From: Verrucomicrobiia bacterium
GTDB lineage: Bacteria; Omnitrophota; Omnitrophia; Omnitrophales; Aquincolibacteriaceae
Direction of reading: 5' to 3'
DNA: 52,156 bases
Assembly: GCA_035495615.1 (NCBI GenBank)
Contig: DATJFP010000014.1
Span: 1 to 52,156, forward strand
Shown here piece by piece: positions 1-12,000 of the stretch (its first letter is position 1; each line of letters starts with the position of its first letter). The notes under the pieces are model-generated. The model searched no databases and was not told where the DNA came from. It was given only the letters and a program-made list of their open reading frames with translations. Position numbers and translations under genes: made by a program.

Positions 1-3000
1 GTGACCACGCCCTGGATTTCGCCCTGCTCGCTCACGAGAACCAGGACTTCCTGGTCCGGAGTAAGCTGTTCCAGCGTTTCGAGGCCGCGCGCTTCGTCCA
101 CATCCCCATTTCCCAAGGCCTGGCTCATGACCGTGTCGAGCTGTCTCGCGGCTTCGCGCTTTTCCGCCTCGCTGATACCCGCCAAAAGGTCGCGGGAACG
201 CAGAAGTTTTCCGATGCCGTCCCTCGAAGCCGCGGCGGGAATTTCCAGCGCCAGTTTGCGCTGGAGCGTCTCCGGCTCCGGAATGATCTGCCGAAGCTCC
301 GCCTTGGCCGTTGATTGGCGCAATTCGCTTTTCCCGAGCCAAAGGTCGTCTTCCGGCGGAGCGGGCGGAGCCTGCGGTTCCTCCGTTCCGGACGCGGGCG
401 CCAGGCGCTCGAGATTTTCTTTGATGCCGCTCCCATAAGTCTTCAATTTTTGCAGGCGAATTTTCTCATCCAGACCTTGGTCCAAATTGGCATGAATCTG
501 CTTGAGGAAACCGGAGATGGAAAAGGGTGTTCTGGCACCGTCTTCCGACTCAAGGCGGAATATTTCCAGAAGGATTCTCTCGAATTTTCTATCGTTAATT
601 TGATAGCCGGCGGAATGAAGGGTCAGCAGGGTAAGAAGCCGGATGAGCATCTCACGAAGCTGCGTTTGCTCCGTCGGGACTTTGGCAAGAACGCCCGCGA
701 GGCGCTCCTGAGCGGCGGGGAAATTATCCTGGTCGCCGGAACTGCGGGGAAGCGCCAGCATGGCAAGGGCTGCGAGCAGGTCGGCTTCCACGCCTGCCTT
801 CCGCGCTTCTTTGAGATCGAGATCCTCGTTCAGCATTTCCAGGACCGGCATCGCGATCGCGGGATATTCCCTCAAAAAGTCCGGATAAAAGCTAACGTGG
901 ACGTTCGCGCCTGCGTCCGGCGGGGCATATCCCTGCAAGATATTGTTATGCAGCATGATGTCGGCGACCTTTTCGAAGTCCTTCGGGGAAGTGACCGCGG
1001 CCAGACGACCCAGCTGCTCGACATAGAAATTGACGAAGGCCGCGAAATCTTCTTTCGGGGCCGACAGCTCCTCGTTCAAGCTGTTCCGGTAGGCCAGAAG
1101 TTTCCGCAGGCGGATTTCCTTGTCCTCGCCGCGGTCCAGATAAGCACGGGTTTGCTTCAGAAAATCGGGCAGAGTAAAAGGCGTTTTGGAACCGTCTTCC
1201 GATTTGAGAAGGAATATTTCAGTCAGCGTTTTCTCGAATTTTCCGCCGCCGATTTTATATCCGGCCCCATGAAGGACCAAAACCGCAAGAAGATGGCTGA
1301 TCGTTTCGCGGACCTGAGTCTGGTTCGCTTTGACTTTGGCGAGAACACCGGCGAGACGGTCCTGGACCACGAGAAGATTGTCCTGATCCCCGGACCTGCG
1401 AGGCTGCCCCAGCAAAGCGACGGCCGCGAGCACGTCGGCTCCCACGCCCGCGGCCACGGTTTTTTCGATAAATTTATTGTACAGGGCCGAGTACATCATT
1501 TCCAGAACCGGGATCGCGATCTTGGGATAGGCGGCAAAAAAATCGGGATAAAAACTCAGATGCTTCCGGAGGTCCACGCCGGGCTGCGCGAGATATTCGA
1601 AAGTGCCGCTGCGAAGGACCAGCTCCAGGATCCTGTCGAACTCCTCGCCGGAAGTTTCTCCGGCCAGGCGTTCCATCTGCTCGACGTAAAAATCCAGAAA
1701 TCCCGCGAAGTCTTCTTTTTTGATCTGCGAATGCCGCACGATTTCCTTCAGGAGCAGAAAGACCCTCGCGAAATTTCCTTTGAACTTTTCCCGCAGGGCG
1801 CGGAAAACAGGCTCCGACAAGAACGCATCCATATCCCAGATCACCGCTTGCCCTTTTTCTCCGCCCAGCGAATATTCGGTAAAAGCCCATTTGGCGGAAC
1901 CGGAAGAAATAAATGTCGAACCGGTGACGTCGCCCAAATCCAGCACTTCTTTACGGGCAAAATCGACAATCAAGCTATGCCTGTCCGGGCCGGCCTGCCG
2001 GAGCATGAGGCGTGAGCCGTCATCCGAGAAAGTATGGTCGAAAAATTCCGACCCGGTCAGGGAGGTCAAGTCCTCGCCCGTTTCAAGATCCAGCACTTGG
2101 TTATTGGGATGGACTCCCCTGTCGTCATCGGGAAGGTTCTCAAAACGAAGGACCGCTTTTTTACCGTTCGGTGAAACCTCGATCCTCCAGGCCTTCTGTC
2201 CCAGGACCTGCTTGGTCTGCCGGTTGAAAAGCCGGGAAACTTCCCTCTCCTCCTCGTCCTGGACCTTGACGAGGAACCACGGGCCCTCGCCCAGCCGGGT
2301 CACTTCAAGGATGCCTTCGGGGATCCTCGCTGCGAGATCTTCGCCGGTTTCGGCATCGATAAATTTTTTCGTCTTGCGCTCGTTGTAATCCGCCGTTATC
2401 CACAACCTGTCTTCCGTCAGGCGGACCTGCCTGCGCTCCGGCCCCACCAGGGCCTCGACGTCAAAAGGCTGGCCTTCATACTGGCCGGTTTCGTAGTTAT
2501 AAAGCACCGTTTTCCCGTCTTTCAAAAAGACGCGCGCCCGCTTGCCGTCCGCCAGAGACGAAACCTGCCAACCGCTCACCGGGTTTCCTTCATACGGCGG
2601 CAGATGCGGGACGATTTCGATCGCGGCGTCCGGGTTATCAAAATGGATGATCTTTTGCGGGTCGTCGCCGCTGATGCCGGTCGGGTTGGCGCCTTCATTA
2701 TAAAATCTCAATTGGCCCGGCCCCCAATGAAGCGCCCAGGTCTTGATGCCCGGCACGGAGTAAATCTTGCCCGTTTCGATGACAATGACCTCATCTTTCC
2801 CCCCTCTGCGGTCGTCCTGGACATAGGCTTTCAAATCCGGCGAAAGCAAAAGGCCTTGGTCGTAGGCGCTGATCGTGATCGGCGCGCCGATCGGCGCAAA
2901 AGTGTCCGCGTCATAAACTTGCCGGCCGATGAGCACGCGCTTCTCGTCGTCCGAAAAAACTTTTCCCTGGTCTTTCAATTTATGCTGTTCGCCGGTAACG

Positions 3001-6000
3001 AGATTGATGAGCACGCCGCCTACCGTCACCCATTTTCCGTTCTTTGAAAATTGGGCCTGGCGCCCGTTGACCTTGATCTCCTGGCCTGTCCTGTGATTGA
3101 CCAGCCGGTAAACGCTTTCCCGGGTTCTGCCGCCCAAGTCCAGGAAAGCGGACCAGCCGCTGTCCAGACCGTGGAAATCGTCATACATGAGACGCGAGTC
3201 TTTGAGAGCATCCATGGGCTGCAAGACTTGATAAGCCGCTTCGTAATCCGCGGGCCTTCCCAAAACGCCCGCGCCGGCCGTGAAGGTTTGCTGGTAAGCA
3301 CGGTACAAAAGAAAAATATTTTCCCACATCCGGCCTTTCGCGCCGGGAACCTCCGACAGCTTCCGGACTTGATCGACAAGCCGCGCATTGTCCCAGAATT
3401 TACCCAGTAGTTCTTCCTGGAAAGCGGTGCGCGCCCGGGCGGGAAAAGCTTCTTCGACATTGCTGATTTCGAATTTGCCGCCGAGCAGTTCGCCGAGCTC
3501 CATGGATGCACGGACTTTATCGCGGCTCGGCCGCAAAGGAATGGTCTGGCCCGAAGGGGTTTTGAGATAGACGATCAAGGCATCCGCATCCTCCGGATCG
3601 AGCGACGGATCTCCCAGCACCAGCATGTTTCCGTTCGCGAGCCGGACCTGGATTTGCACCACTTCGCCCTGCGCGTTTCTCACAAAAGACGGCGAGGCGC
3701 TCCCGAAAAGCACCGGAACAATGCCGGCGATCGGCGCACGCGAAACGCTGACGGTGAGGCTTGCGGGTTTCGCCGGGGCCGCAGCTTCGCGCAATTCGGC
3801 TTTCTTTTCCTCCCCTTCCGCAGCCGCAGGAGCTGCGGGCTTGTCGCGCGCCTCGAGATAAGCCCGGAATTTTTCGCGGAGCGCCTGCACCTTTTCGGCC
3901 GGCCATTCGGGAAAGGTCTTCGAAAAATAAGTGGCGATGCGTTCGATCTCACTGCCGCGCCCGCGCGAAGCGTCGCCCATGCCGTCGGGATAGCCGAGCA
4001 TGAATTCGAGATAATTTTCGAAGTCTTTTTCCGGAAGCGCGGCAAGATCGGGAACGTGCAGCGCTTCGGCCGTGATCTGCCAGGGCTCGCCGTGGAAATT
4101 CTCGAGCGCGGCGAGAAGCGCGCGCAGCCGGTGGAAGCCGTCGGTCGTGACCTGGATCTTCAGAGGCTTGGAAGGATCGGCAAAGCGCGGCAGGATTTCG
4201 TCTTTGATCTTCTTCAGGCTTTCCTGCAGGCTCTGCTGCGTCTGCTTCGAGACTTCTTCGAGGATGACGCGCGTGGGATCTTCTGTATTCTCCACGCCCT
4301 CCTCTTTCAGGATAAACCGCATCACCTTGGCCTCGGTCAGGTTTTCCCCTTCGGCGGCGCGCAGGTCGCGGAACCGGGCCGCGGATTCCGGGCGCACGCG
4401 GTCGTAATAGGCCTGCGTGTTTTCGATCAGCCGCGCCGTGCCGCGGGCCTTGCCGGTCGCAGCGATGATAGGAACGACGAATCCCGGCGATACCGCCTGA
4501 TACCAGGCTGTCATTTCCTTCCACTTCCGCGCCGTGTTGACAAAGGTCTCGGGGCTCGGACTGCCCAGCGCGAGGATGAGCGGCAGCACCTGGCCGGCAT
4601 CCTCCTGCGTGAAAACGGGCGCGGAGCCCGGTACGTCATGGCGCGCCAGGAAATTCAAGCCTTCCTGGGCCTCGGCGGCCAGCGGGCCCCGCAGCGCGGC
4701 CGCATCCGTGCGAAGTTCCGGCCGGGCTCCCTTGAGCCCGGCACCGAGAACGCCCTCCGCGCTCGAAGCGCGGAGCTCCGGCCGGGCTCCCTTAAGCCCG
4801 GCACCGAGAACGCCCTCCGCGCTCGAAGCGCGGAGCTCCGCCTTTGGCTTTCGCGCGGCGGCGCGCAGCTCGATGATTTCGAGCTGCCTCGTTAGGATTT
4901 CTGAAACTCGCGCGCGGCGGTCGTTGTCCTGGTCGATGCCGAGGCCGCCTTTGATGTCCTGGAGATTTTTCAGGGCTTTCTCCAGGTCCGGCCCCTCATT
5001 GCCATTCAGTTTGGCGCGCTCGTGATAAGCAATGCCTTGATAGAGCAGCGATTGCGGGTCGTCATGATGACGGTCCAGGCCGAGCTGGGCTTCTTCGATC
5101 ACGCGGTCCCAGTCCTTTCGTTCTTTCAGGACCTGGAGATACGCGTGAAGCCAGCCAAAATCCGTGCCGAGATCGCTCTTCCTTGCCGCGAGCTTGCCGC
5201 GCAAAGTCTCGAAGGCTTTTCCGGCGTCTTCGAATCGCTGCATTTCGACGAGCAGCATGGCGAGTGTGCCGAGCGAATTCTCGGAGTCGGGAAACTTTTC
5301 CGCCAGAGCTTTCAGATACGTCAGAAGCCCGTCTTCGCCTTCCATCACGCCGTAATACGGATTGTCCGCTTTGTTGGGATCTTCGAAAATTCGTCTCCGG
5401 CGCGCGCCTGGTTCGGCCGGGGGTTCGGGAAGCGCCGGGCCATAGAGATGCCGGAGCTCGATCAGGACAGCCTTGCGGTTGATGTATTCTTTGCCCGTCC
5501 GCTCGAGATATTCCCGGGCCTGGCGCACGGCCTCGCGGTAGCCTTCAGACGTTCTCTTGAGATAGTGGTAACGCATCATGCCGATGACCGGTTCGGCAAG
5601 CGCTTCCGGCTGTTTGTGCCCCATGAACAATTCGATGACGCCGCGGGAAAAATCCAGGTAGCGCGCTTCAATTCCCGCCTTGCCCGCGAACGTTCCATAA
5701 AGTTCATAGAGATTGGTGTTGCGCGGATTGGCGCGGAGCGCCCTTTCGAAGATGTCCGCCGTCTTTCCCACGAACGCGGCATCCCCCGCGCCTTTCGAGG
5801 TTTCGTATTGTTTCTTGTAGGCTTTGGCGAGCCATTCGAGAAGGCCGGGATGGTCCGGGAAAAGCGCGATGCCTCTTTCATAAATCGGAAGAGAAAGCCG
5901 GGCCCGCTCCTCCTCGGGAAGGGAGAGATCGCCCAGATAAAATTTATTGGCCGCGCCCAGGAAGATGCCGGGATCTTTCCGTTTCTCCGCCTGGTCCAGG

Positions 6001-9000
6001 AGACCGGCCAGGAACTCCTCGGCCTCCTTTTTCTTGTCCACGGCAAGGGCCATCTGGTAAAAATATTGGAAGGCGCTCTCCAGCGGGGCGTACTGCAGCG
6101 ACAGATAGCGCTTGTAACCGTAATAAGCCTGGAACGCTTCCGATTTGGTCTTGGCACCCGTATATCGATTCCGGTGAACATCCGCGATCATATTATGGTA
6201 GGCCACGGCGAACGGGGCCTGGCGCAGGATGCGATCGCCGAATTCGAATTTCTTCCTGGAGTCCCCCGAAGTGTTCCAGCCGTAGAGGAAAAGCGCCAGC
6301 AGGACTTCGCTGTTGTCGTGGACCAGGACGCGTTTGTGCTCGCTTTTGGCGGCCGGCAGGATGATCTCACGCACGGGCCCGCGCCGCGTCACGGTCATTT
6401 CGCTGTCCGCGACGGGCTGACTGAAATAATTGTCCCACGTCACGTCCGCGACCACGAGATTGCCCTCGCCTTCCTGCGGCGGCAGGAAAAACACGTTGGC
6501 GGCATGGGCAATCTTTCTTTCCCGGCCGTCTTCGTCATAGGAGTAGCTGACGTCGGTGAGATGCACGTCTAGCCCGATCTGCTGCCCGATCAGATAAAAC
6601 ATGGTGGCATAACGCACGCAGTTGGATTTGTTCTCGTCGGTCTCCAGGTTGAATTTGCCGGAACCGTAGACCGGGAAATAGTGGCGCAGGAGCTCGCCGA
6701 TTTTCCTTGCGGCCGTCAGGTGCAGTTCGCGCAGCGCCGCCGGATCGTTCTCTCTCGCGCGCGCAAGGCGCTGGAATTCTTCGCGCACCGCGGCCCAGTC
6801 GTTCGAGAACGCATCCCACCGGTCCTCGCCCACCCATTCCCTGGCCAGGACGTTTTTCAGACCCGGCTCCCGCCACCGCCCGGCCGTCGCCAGAAAATCC
6901 CGGTTGGGAATCTGAATCAGGACTTTGTCGAGCGAGAGGCTGAACCGCTGCAGCAGGAAGCGCTGAAAAATGCGCATGCGCTTTTCAATGCCCGCGTCCG
7001 TCAGCTCGGCGCGCTGCTCCGCGCTGAACCACCGGTTCAAAAACTTCTGGATGACTTCAACGGTCGCAGGGTCTGCGTCCTGATTTTCCAGGCCCAGCTG
7101 CGCACGCATCCTTTCGGCCAACGCGCCAAAATAATTACCGAGCTCCGTGATTTCCTCGGATCTCGGGCCGCCCTGCCTGCCGAGCTCCGTGAGCGCCTGC
7201 TGCCACGCGAGAAAATCCCGGTAAAAAGCTTCGGGCACGCTTTCCCAGCGCTCGAACGGGCTCAGATTCAATTGCTTCATTTCGGAAAGAAACGTGATCA
7301 TATCTTCGGTATTCATGTTGTAATTGACGGACATGACTTTGCCCAGCCTCTGCGTACGGTCCGCGAACAAAATCATGCGGGACTCCGCCGCCCCGGCGGC
7401 CGGGCGGTCAAACCCCATGTCAATGCCGCCGAGAGCTTTGAAAACGAACTTCAATTCCTGCTCCAGATCCAGATTGCGGGCCACAATCGGCCGGCGCATC
7501 GCTTCTTCGAAAAGGGCGCGGAGCGTCTTGGTCTCGCTGCGCAGTTCCGCCCGGAGCGCCTCCGTACGGGCGCTGAGCTTCTCTTCCGCCCTCAATTCGC
7601 CGCGCAAGACGGAGGCCATGCCGTCAAGCTCGCCCGGGGTCACGCGGATCGCGTGCTGCAAAAACTCTTTTGCCTTTTCGAGCCCGTCCTCTTCATAGCC
7701 GCCGTTGGCCAGGTACACCAGTCCGAGAAGCGCTTCGAAATACGTTCCGGCCCTATGGGTCTTGGTGCCGGCAGGAAGCGCTGCCAGCCCCTTTTCATCC
7801 ATAAGCGCCTGCAGCAGCCGCTCGAGGCTGACATTGCGGGTCATGCCGAGGTGGAAGGAATTCAATTCCGAGGCGGGCCTGCCCCGCATCTCCGGGCTGT
7901 GCCAGATCAGGTCCGCCATGATCACGTCGAGCACCGCGTCGCCGCGCTTGGCCAGGCGGTAGACCTCCCGGACTTCCGGCGCCTCCGCCGGAAGAAAATC
8001 CTGCGCCAGCGGAAGAAGCCGCGCAAACTCGACGGCGGCCGCGGGATCCGAATCTCCCGAATAAATTCCCTTGGCCCACGCCTTCCGCTTCTGCGTTTGG
8101 AAGAACGGACCGGACAGGCGGCTGACAACGTCCCATTGCCTGTCGGAAGCCAAGACGCCAAGGATCATTTGAGCCAGAGTGCCGGGCGCGGGCCTGGATC
8201 CTTTCCTGCCCGTCTGGCCGTAAAATTCGCGGTAACGGCGGGCCGTGGCCGGGAGAAACAGCTCCCGGGATTCATAGGCTTGCTTGATCATGGCGTCCAG
8301 GGCCGTGGATCCCAATTCCGGTTCGCGATTCATGGCCGCGTCAACCACGGCGAATTTAACCGCAAACGACGCGACGTATTCGAGCTTTTCACGATTCTCG
8401 CGGAACGTTTCCGGATGCACCATGCCCTGGACCAGCGACGGTTCGGAAAATTTGACACCCAATTCTTTCTCCAGCGCCGCGGCCCATCCCTCGCCGGCTT
8501 GGTCCTCGGCCCGCAGCTCCCCGCGTCGAAAAACCGTGAGCGCGAAACTTCCGCCCTGCACGGTGGGCGGCGTGACATGGGCATCGTAAAGCGCGAAACT
8601 CCGGCGGAGGTGGGACGCGAGGCGGTCCAGGATGAGTTCGGCCACTTCCGCGTCCGCGGGCTGAACGGGGATGCTGACCGTCAGGCCTTCGCGGTTGAGA
8701 TCGCCGCTGAGCGTCGCGTGGACCAAGAGAGGCGCCAGCTGCGGCGCTTCCTTTTCGATCATGTGGGTGACCAGGTCCAGGCTCAAAACCTGGCCGTAAA
8801 GATCGATCATTTCCCCATACGCCATTTCCTCGGGATAAGTGGCCCGGAGCTGGCTGTAAAGATCCAGAGGATGCTCGCGGACATACTGAACCATGTCGGC
8901 ATGCCTTTGCGCGACTTCGTCCGGCCCGCCCGCCAGCGCGAACTGGACGTCCCATGGAATCAGAAGGTTGCCCTGAACCTCGATCCCGCGCAGGTGCATG

Positions 9001-12000
9001 AAGACCCGGTCTTTTTCCGGAGCAAAGGCCGTCACGATCGTGACCGGGTAAGGATTGTTGCGAAGCGGGACCTTGTCCACCTGGGCCTGGATGCCGGGTC
9101 CGGGCTGCACCTGGGCCTGAGGAATCTGATCGACCGGCAGCGACAGGACGATCTTCACGCCTTCCCCGGGCCGCAGCGTGCTCGGCCCCAGCTCGCGGAA
9201 GCCGACGTGCAAAAAGGAAAGCCGTTCCAGGGCGTACCAGAGGCCCATCCAAAGGCGAGGCCACTTGCGCAGGAATTCCCACTTGGCCCAGCGCTTGGGA
9301 TAAAACTCCCAGGTCTTGCCGTCGAACTCGACGCGCACGGTCCCGCCGTGGCGGAAAACCGCGGGCGCGATGAAATTATAGGAAGCGTGGGCGCGCTTCA
9401 TGCCGTCGTTGTCGTAGGAGATGCCCCGCATCGAGTCTTTGATGCGTTCCGCGTCGGCCGTGTTGCGGTTTCCATAATAATAGATGAGCTGGAGCTGCCC
9501 ATCCGCGATGCGCCGGACCGCCGTGACGAAATTGTTCGGCTGCATGTGGCGCTGGTTGTTCTGGACGAGCTCAGTGATGGGCTGGTGGAAATCCGAAAGG
9601 TCGAACTGCCCGCCGCCGTAGCCGGTAACGGACGTCGGGAGGTACGAATCGGAATATTCGTACGGCCGCTCGACGGAAACGGACTTGCCGCGCTCGCTGC
9701 CCCGTTCGATCTGGAAGGCGTTCCAGAGCGCGCCGTGGAAAAAGAAGAGCCGGAAATTTTCTCCGGAAAGGCGGCGGATGTCCTCGATGATGCGGCGCAC
9801 GTTCGGATCGTTGAAGGTTTCCTCGAAGATCATGTCGACAGCCCGGTTGTAGCGCCGGACTTTTTCCGCGTCGAACTCGTCCTCGAGCAGCGGCAGGAAC
9901 GTCCGCTTGACCTGCTGGATTTTGTAATAGATGTTGCTCTCCGGCACCATCTCCGAAGGGCTTGCCGAATACCAGATTCTCTGGAGCGCGCGGAACGCGT
10001 CGTTCAACTGCGCCTGGACGTCTCCCGCCGGCGCGGCGGAAGGAACCGCGTACGAAGTGCGAAGTTCTGATTTTGTTAAACGCACGGAATCTTTGCCCTG
10101 CGGCCGGGCTTCGAAGCCTTCGAGGACCGCGGGCTTTTTCGCGCGGTACTGGGACGCGCGGTTGTGGAGGATTTGCCCGCCCGGGACCAGAAAATTGCGC
10201 AGCTCCTGCATGTGTCCCGCGTAAGTGAGAAGCGGCAGCGTCGAGCCTTCCGGGTTTTGGACCTTTTCGCTGTAAAGATGGTTCAGGCCGAAATGGCTGA
10301 AGATGAAATCCACGGATTCCGGAGAAACGTACCGGCCCAGGTTGCGGGCCGAATCCAGGATGAACGTCACGTTCGAAGGCGCCTCCTGCCAGAGCGAAAA
10401 GTAGGCGTCACCGAAAGCCAGAAGGCGGACGTTCGTGAGGCCGCGTTTCTGCAGTTCCCGGGCGATTTCGATGAGCGCACGGCCGTTGGCCGCGCCCCAG
10501 TCCATGACCGTGAAAGTGCGCCCGGGCTCGGCCTGGGCACGGGCCGCGATTTCCTCCACGAGATCCGTCCCGAAATTCCCGTTTACTTCCGAGAGCGGGC
10601 TGTCGGTTCTTTTGAGATAATGCGCGGCCGCGGTCGAAGCGCGGTTCACGCGGAGTTTTCCCCGGCTGTTCAGGTCCACGATGACGCCGAACAGCGACTC
10701 TTCGGAAGCCAGCCGTTCCAATCTTTCCTGCGAAAGCCCGCTCACCAGCTGCGCGCCGCCCCGCAGCGTGACGCTCGAAGCACGCAGCTCGGCCCTTGCC
10801 GGAGGTTCTACGGAAAGAAGCGTGGGAAATGGGGCCTGGGACCGGGCATCGCGGACTCCTTGATAAACGGCCCAGGCGCCGAACAAAAGTCCCAGCAGCA
10901 TCCAGACAGGCTGGGCATACCGGAAGGCCGCCGCAATCCCGAGAGCCGCGCCCATGATCCCGGCGACTCCGGCGGGAAGCCCGGCCGTCCATCCTTCTTC
11001 ATTCGTCAGGTAAAGGGTGTTGATGCGGCTCTGCAGGCCGCGGACCGCGGCGCGGCGGCGCCGGATGTCGTTCTCATAACGCTCTTGTTCCGCGGCCGGA
11101 GCCTTCTCTATCTTTTCGAGAAGCGCCGTGAACTCGCGGGTCTTGTCGACGGCCTTTTGGAACGACCGGAGCGCGGAGATCTCGTATTGTTCGCGTCCCC
11201 ATTCATAATCATTGAGAAGACTTTCCACGTCGCCGGTTTCGCTGTGAATCTTCGACAGCGCGTTCCCCACCGAGAACGCGGCTTCGCCGTTTTCTCCCGT
11301 GCGCAGCTCCGGATGCGCGGGCGGAAGATTCTCGACCGGGATGGAAAGCGTGACCTTCACGCCTTCGGCGGGCCTTAAATTGCTGGGTTTCAGGTCGCGG
11401 GAACCGATGGCCGCAAAGCTGAAATTGGCGAGCTTCTGCCACAGCCAGTTCCACAGGCCCGGCGAATTCCGGAGGACGTCGAGCAAGGCCCAGCCCTGCG
11501 GGAAAAACTCCCACGACTTTCCGTCGAACTCCACGCGGATCACGCCGCCGTGACGGAACACGCGGCGGGAAATTTCATTGTAGAAAGCATGGCGCCGCAC
11601 CCCGCCGTGGCCGCTGACGTAGACTCTGCCGAAAACCGACTGGCGGATGCGCGCTGCGTCCCCGGTATTGCGGTTGCCGTAATAAAAGGTAACGTCGAGA
11701 TTGTTTCCGTTCACCCGCGGCACGACAAGCGAAAAGTTGGCGGGCTCCATGTGCTTGAGATTGTCCTGCAAAAGCTCGACAAAGGCCGCGTCGAATTCCC
11801 TCAGATCGTAAAGATCGGCGCCGGCATACTCGGGGGCCAGGTCGAACGCCTTGGCGTAGCGGCTGGCCGCGCTCTGATACGGGACCCCGCGCTGCCGGGC
11901 CGCGGGCTCGTTCACAAACGCATTGAAGACCGCGCCGTGGAAGATGAAGGGATCGTGGCCGGTCATTTCCACGATTTGCCGGATTTGTTCACGGGCCTCC

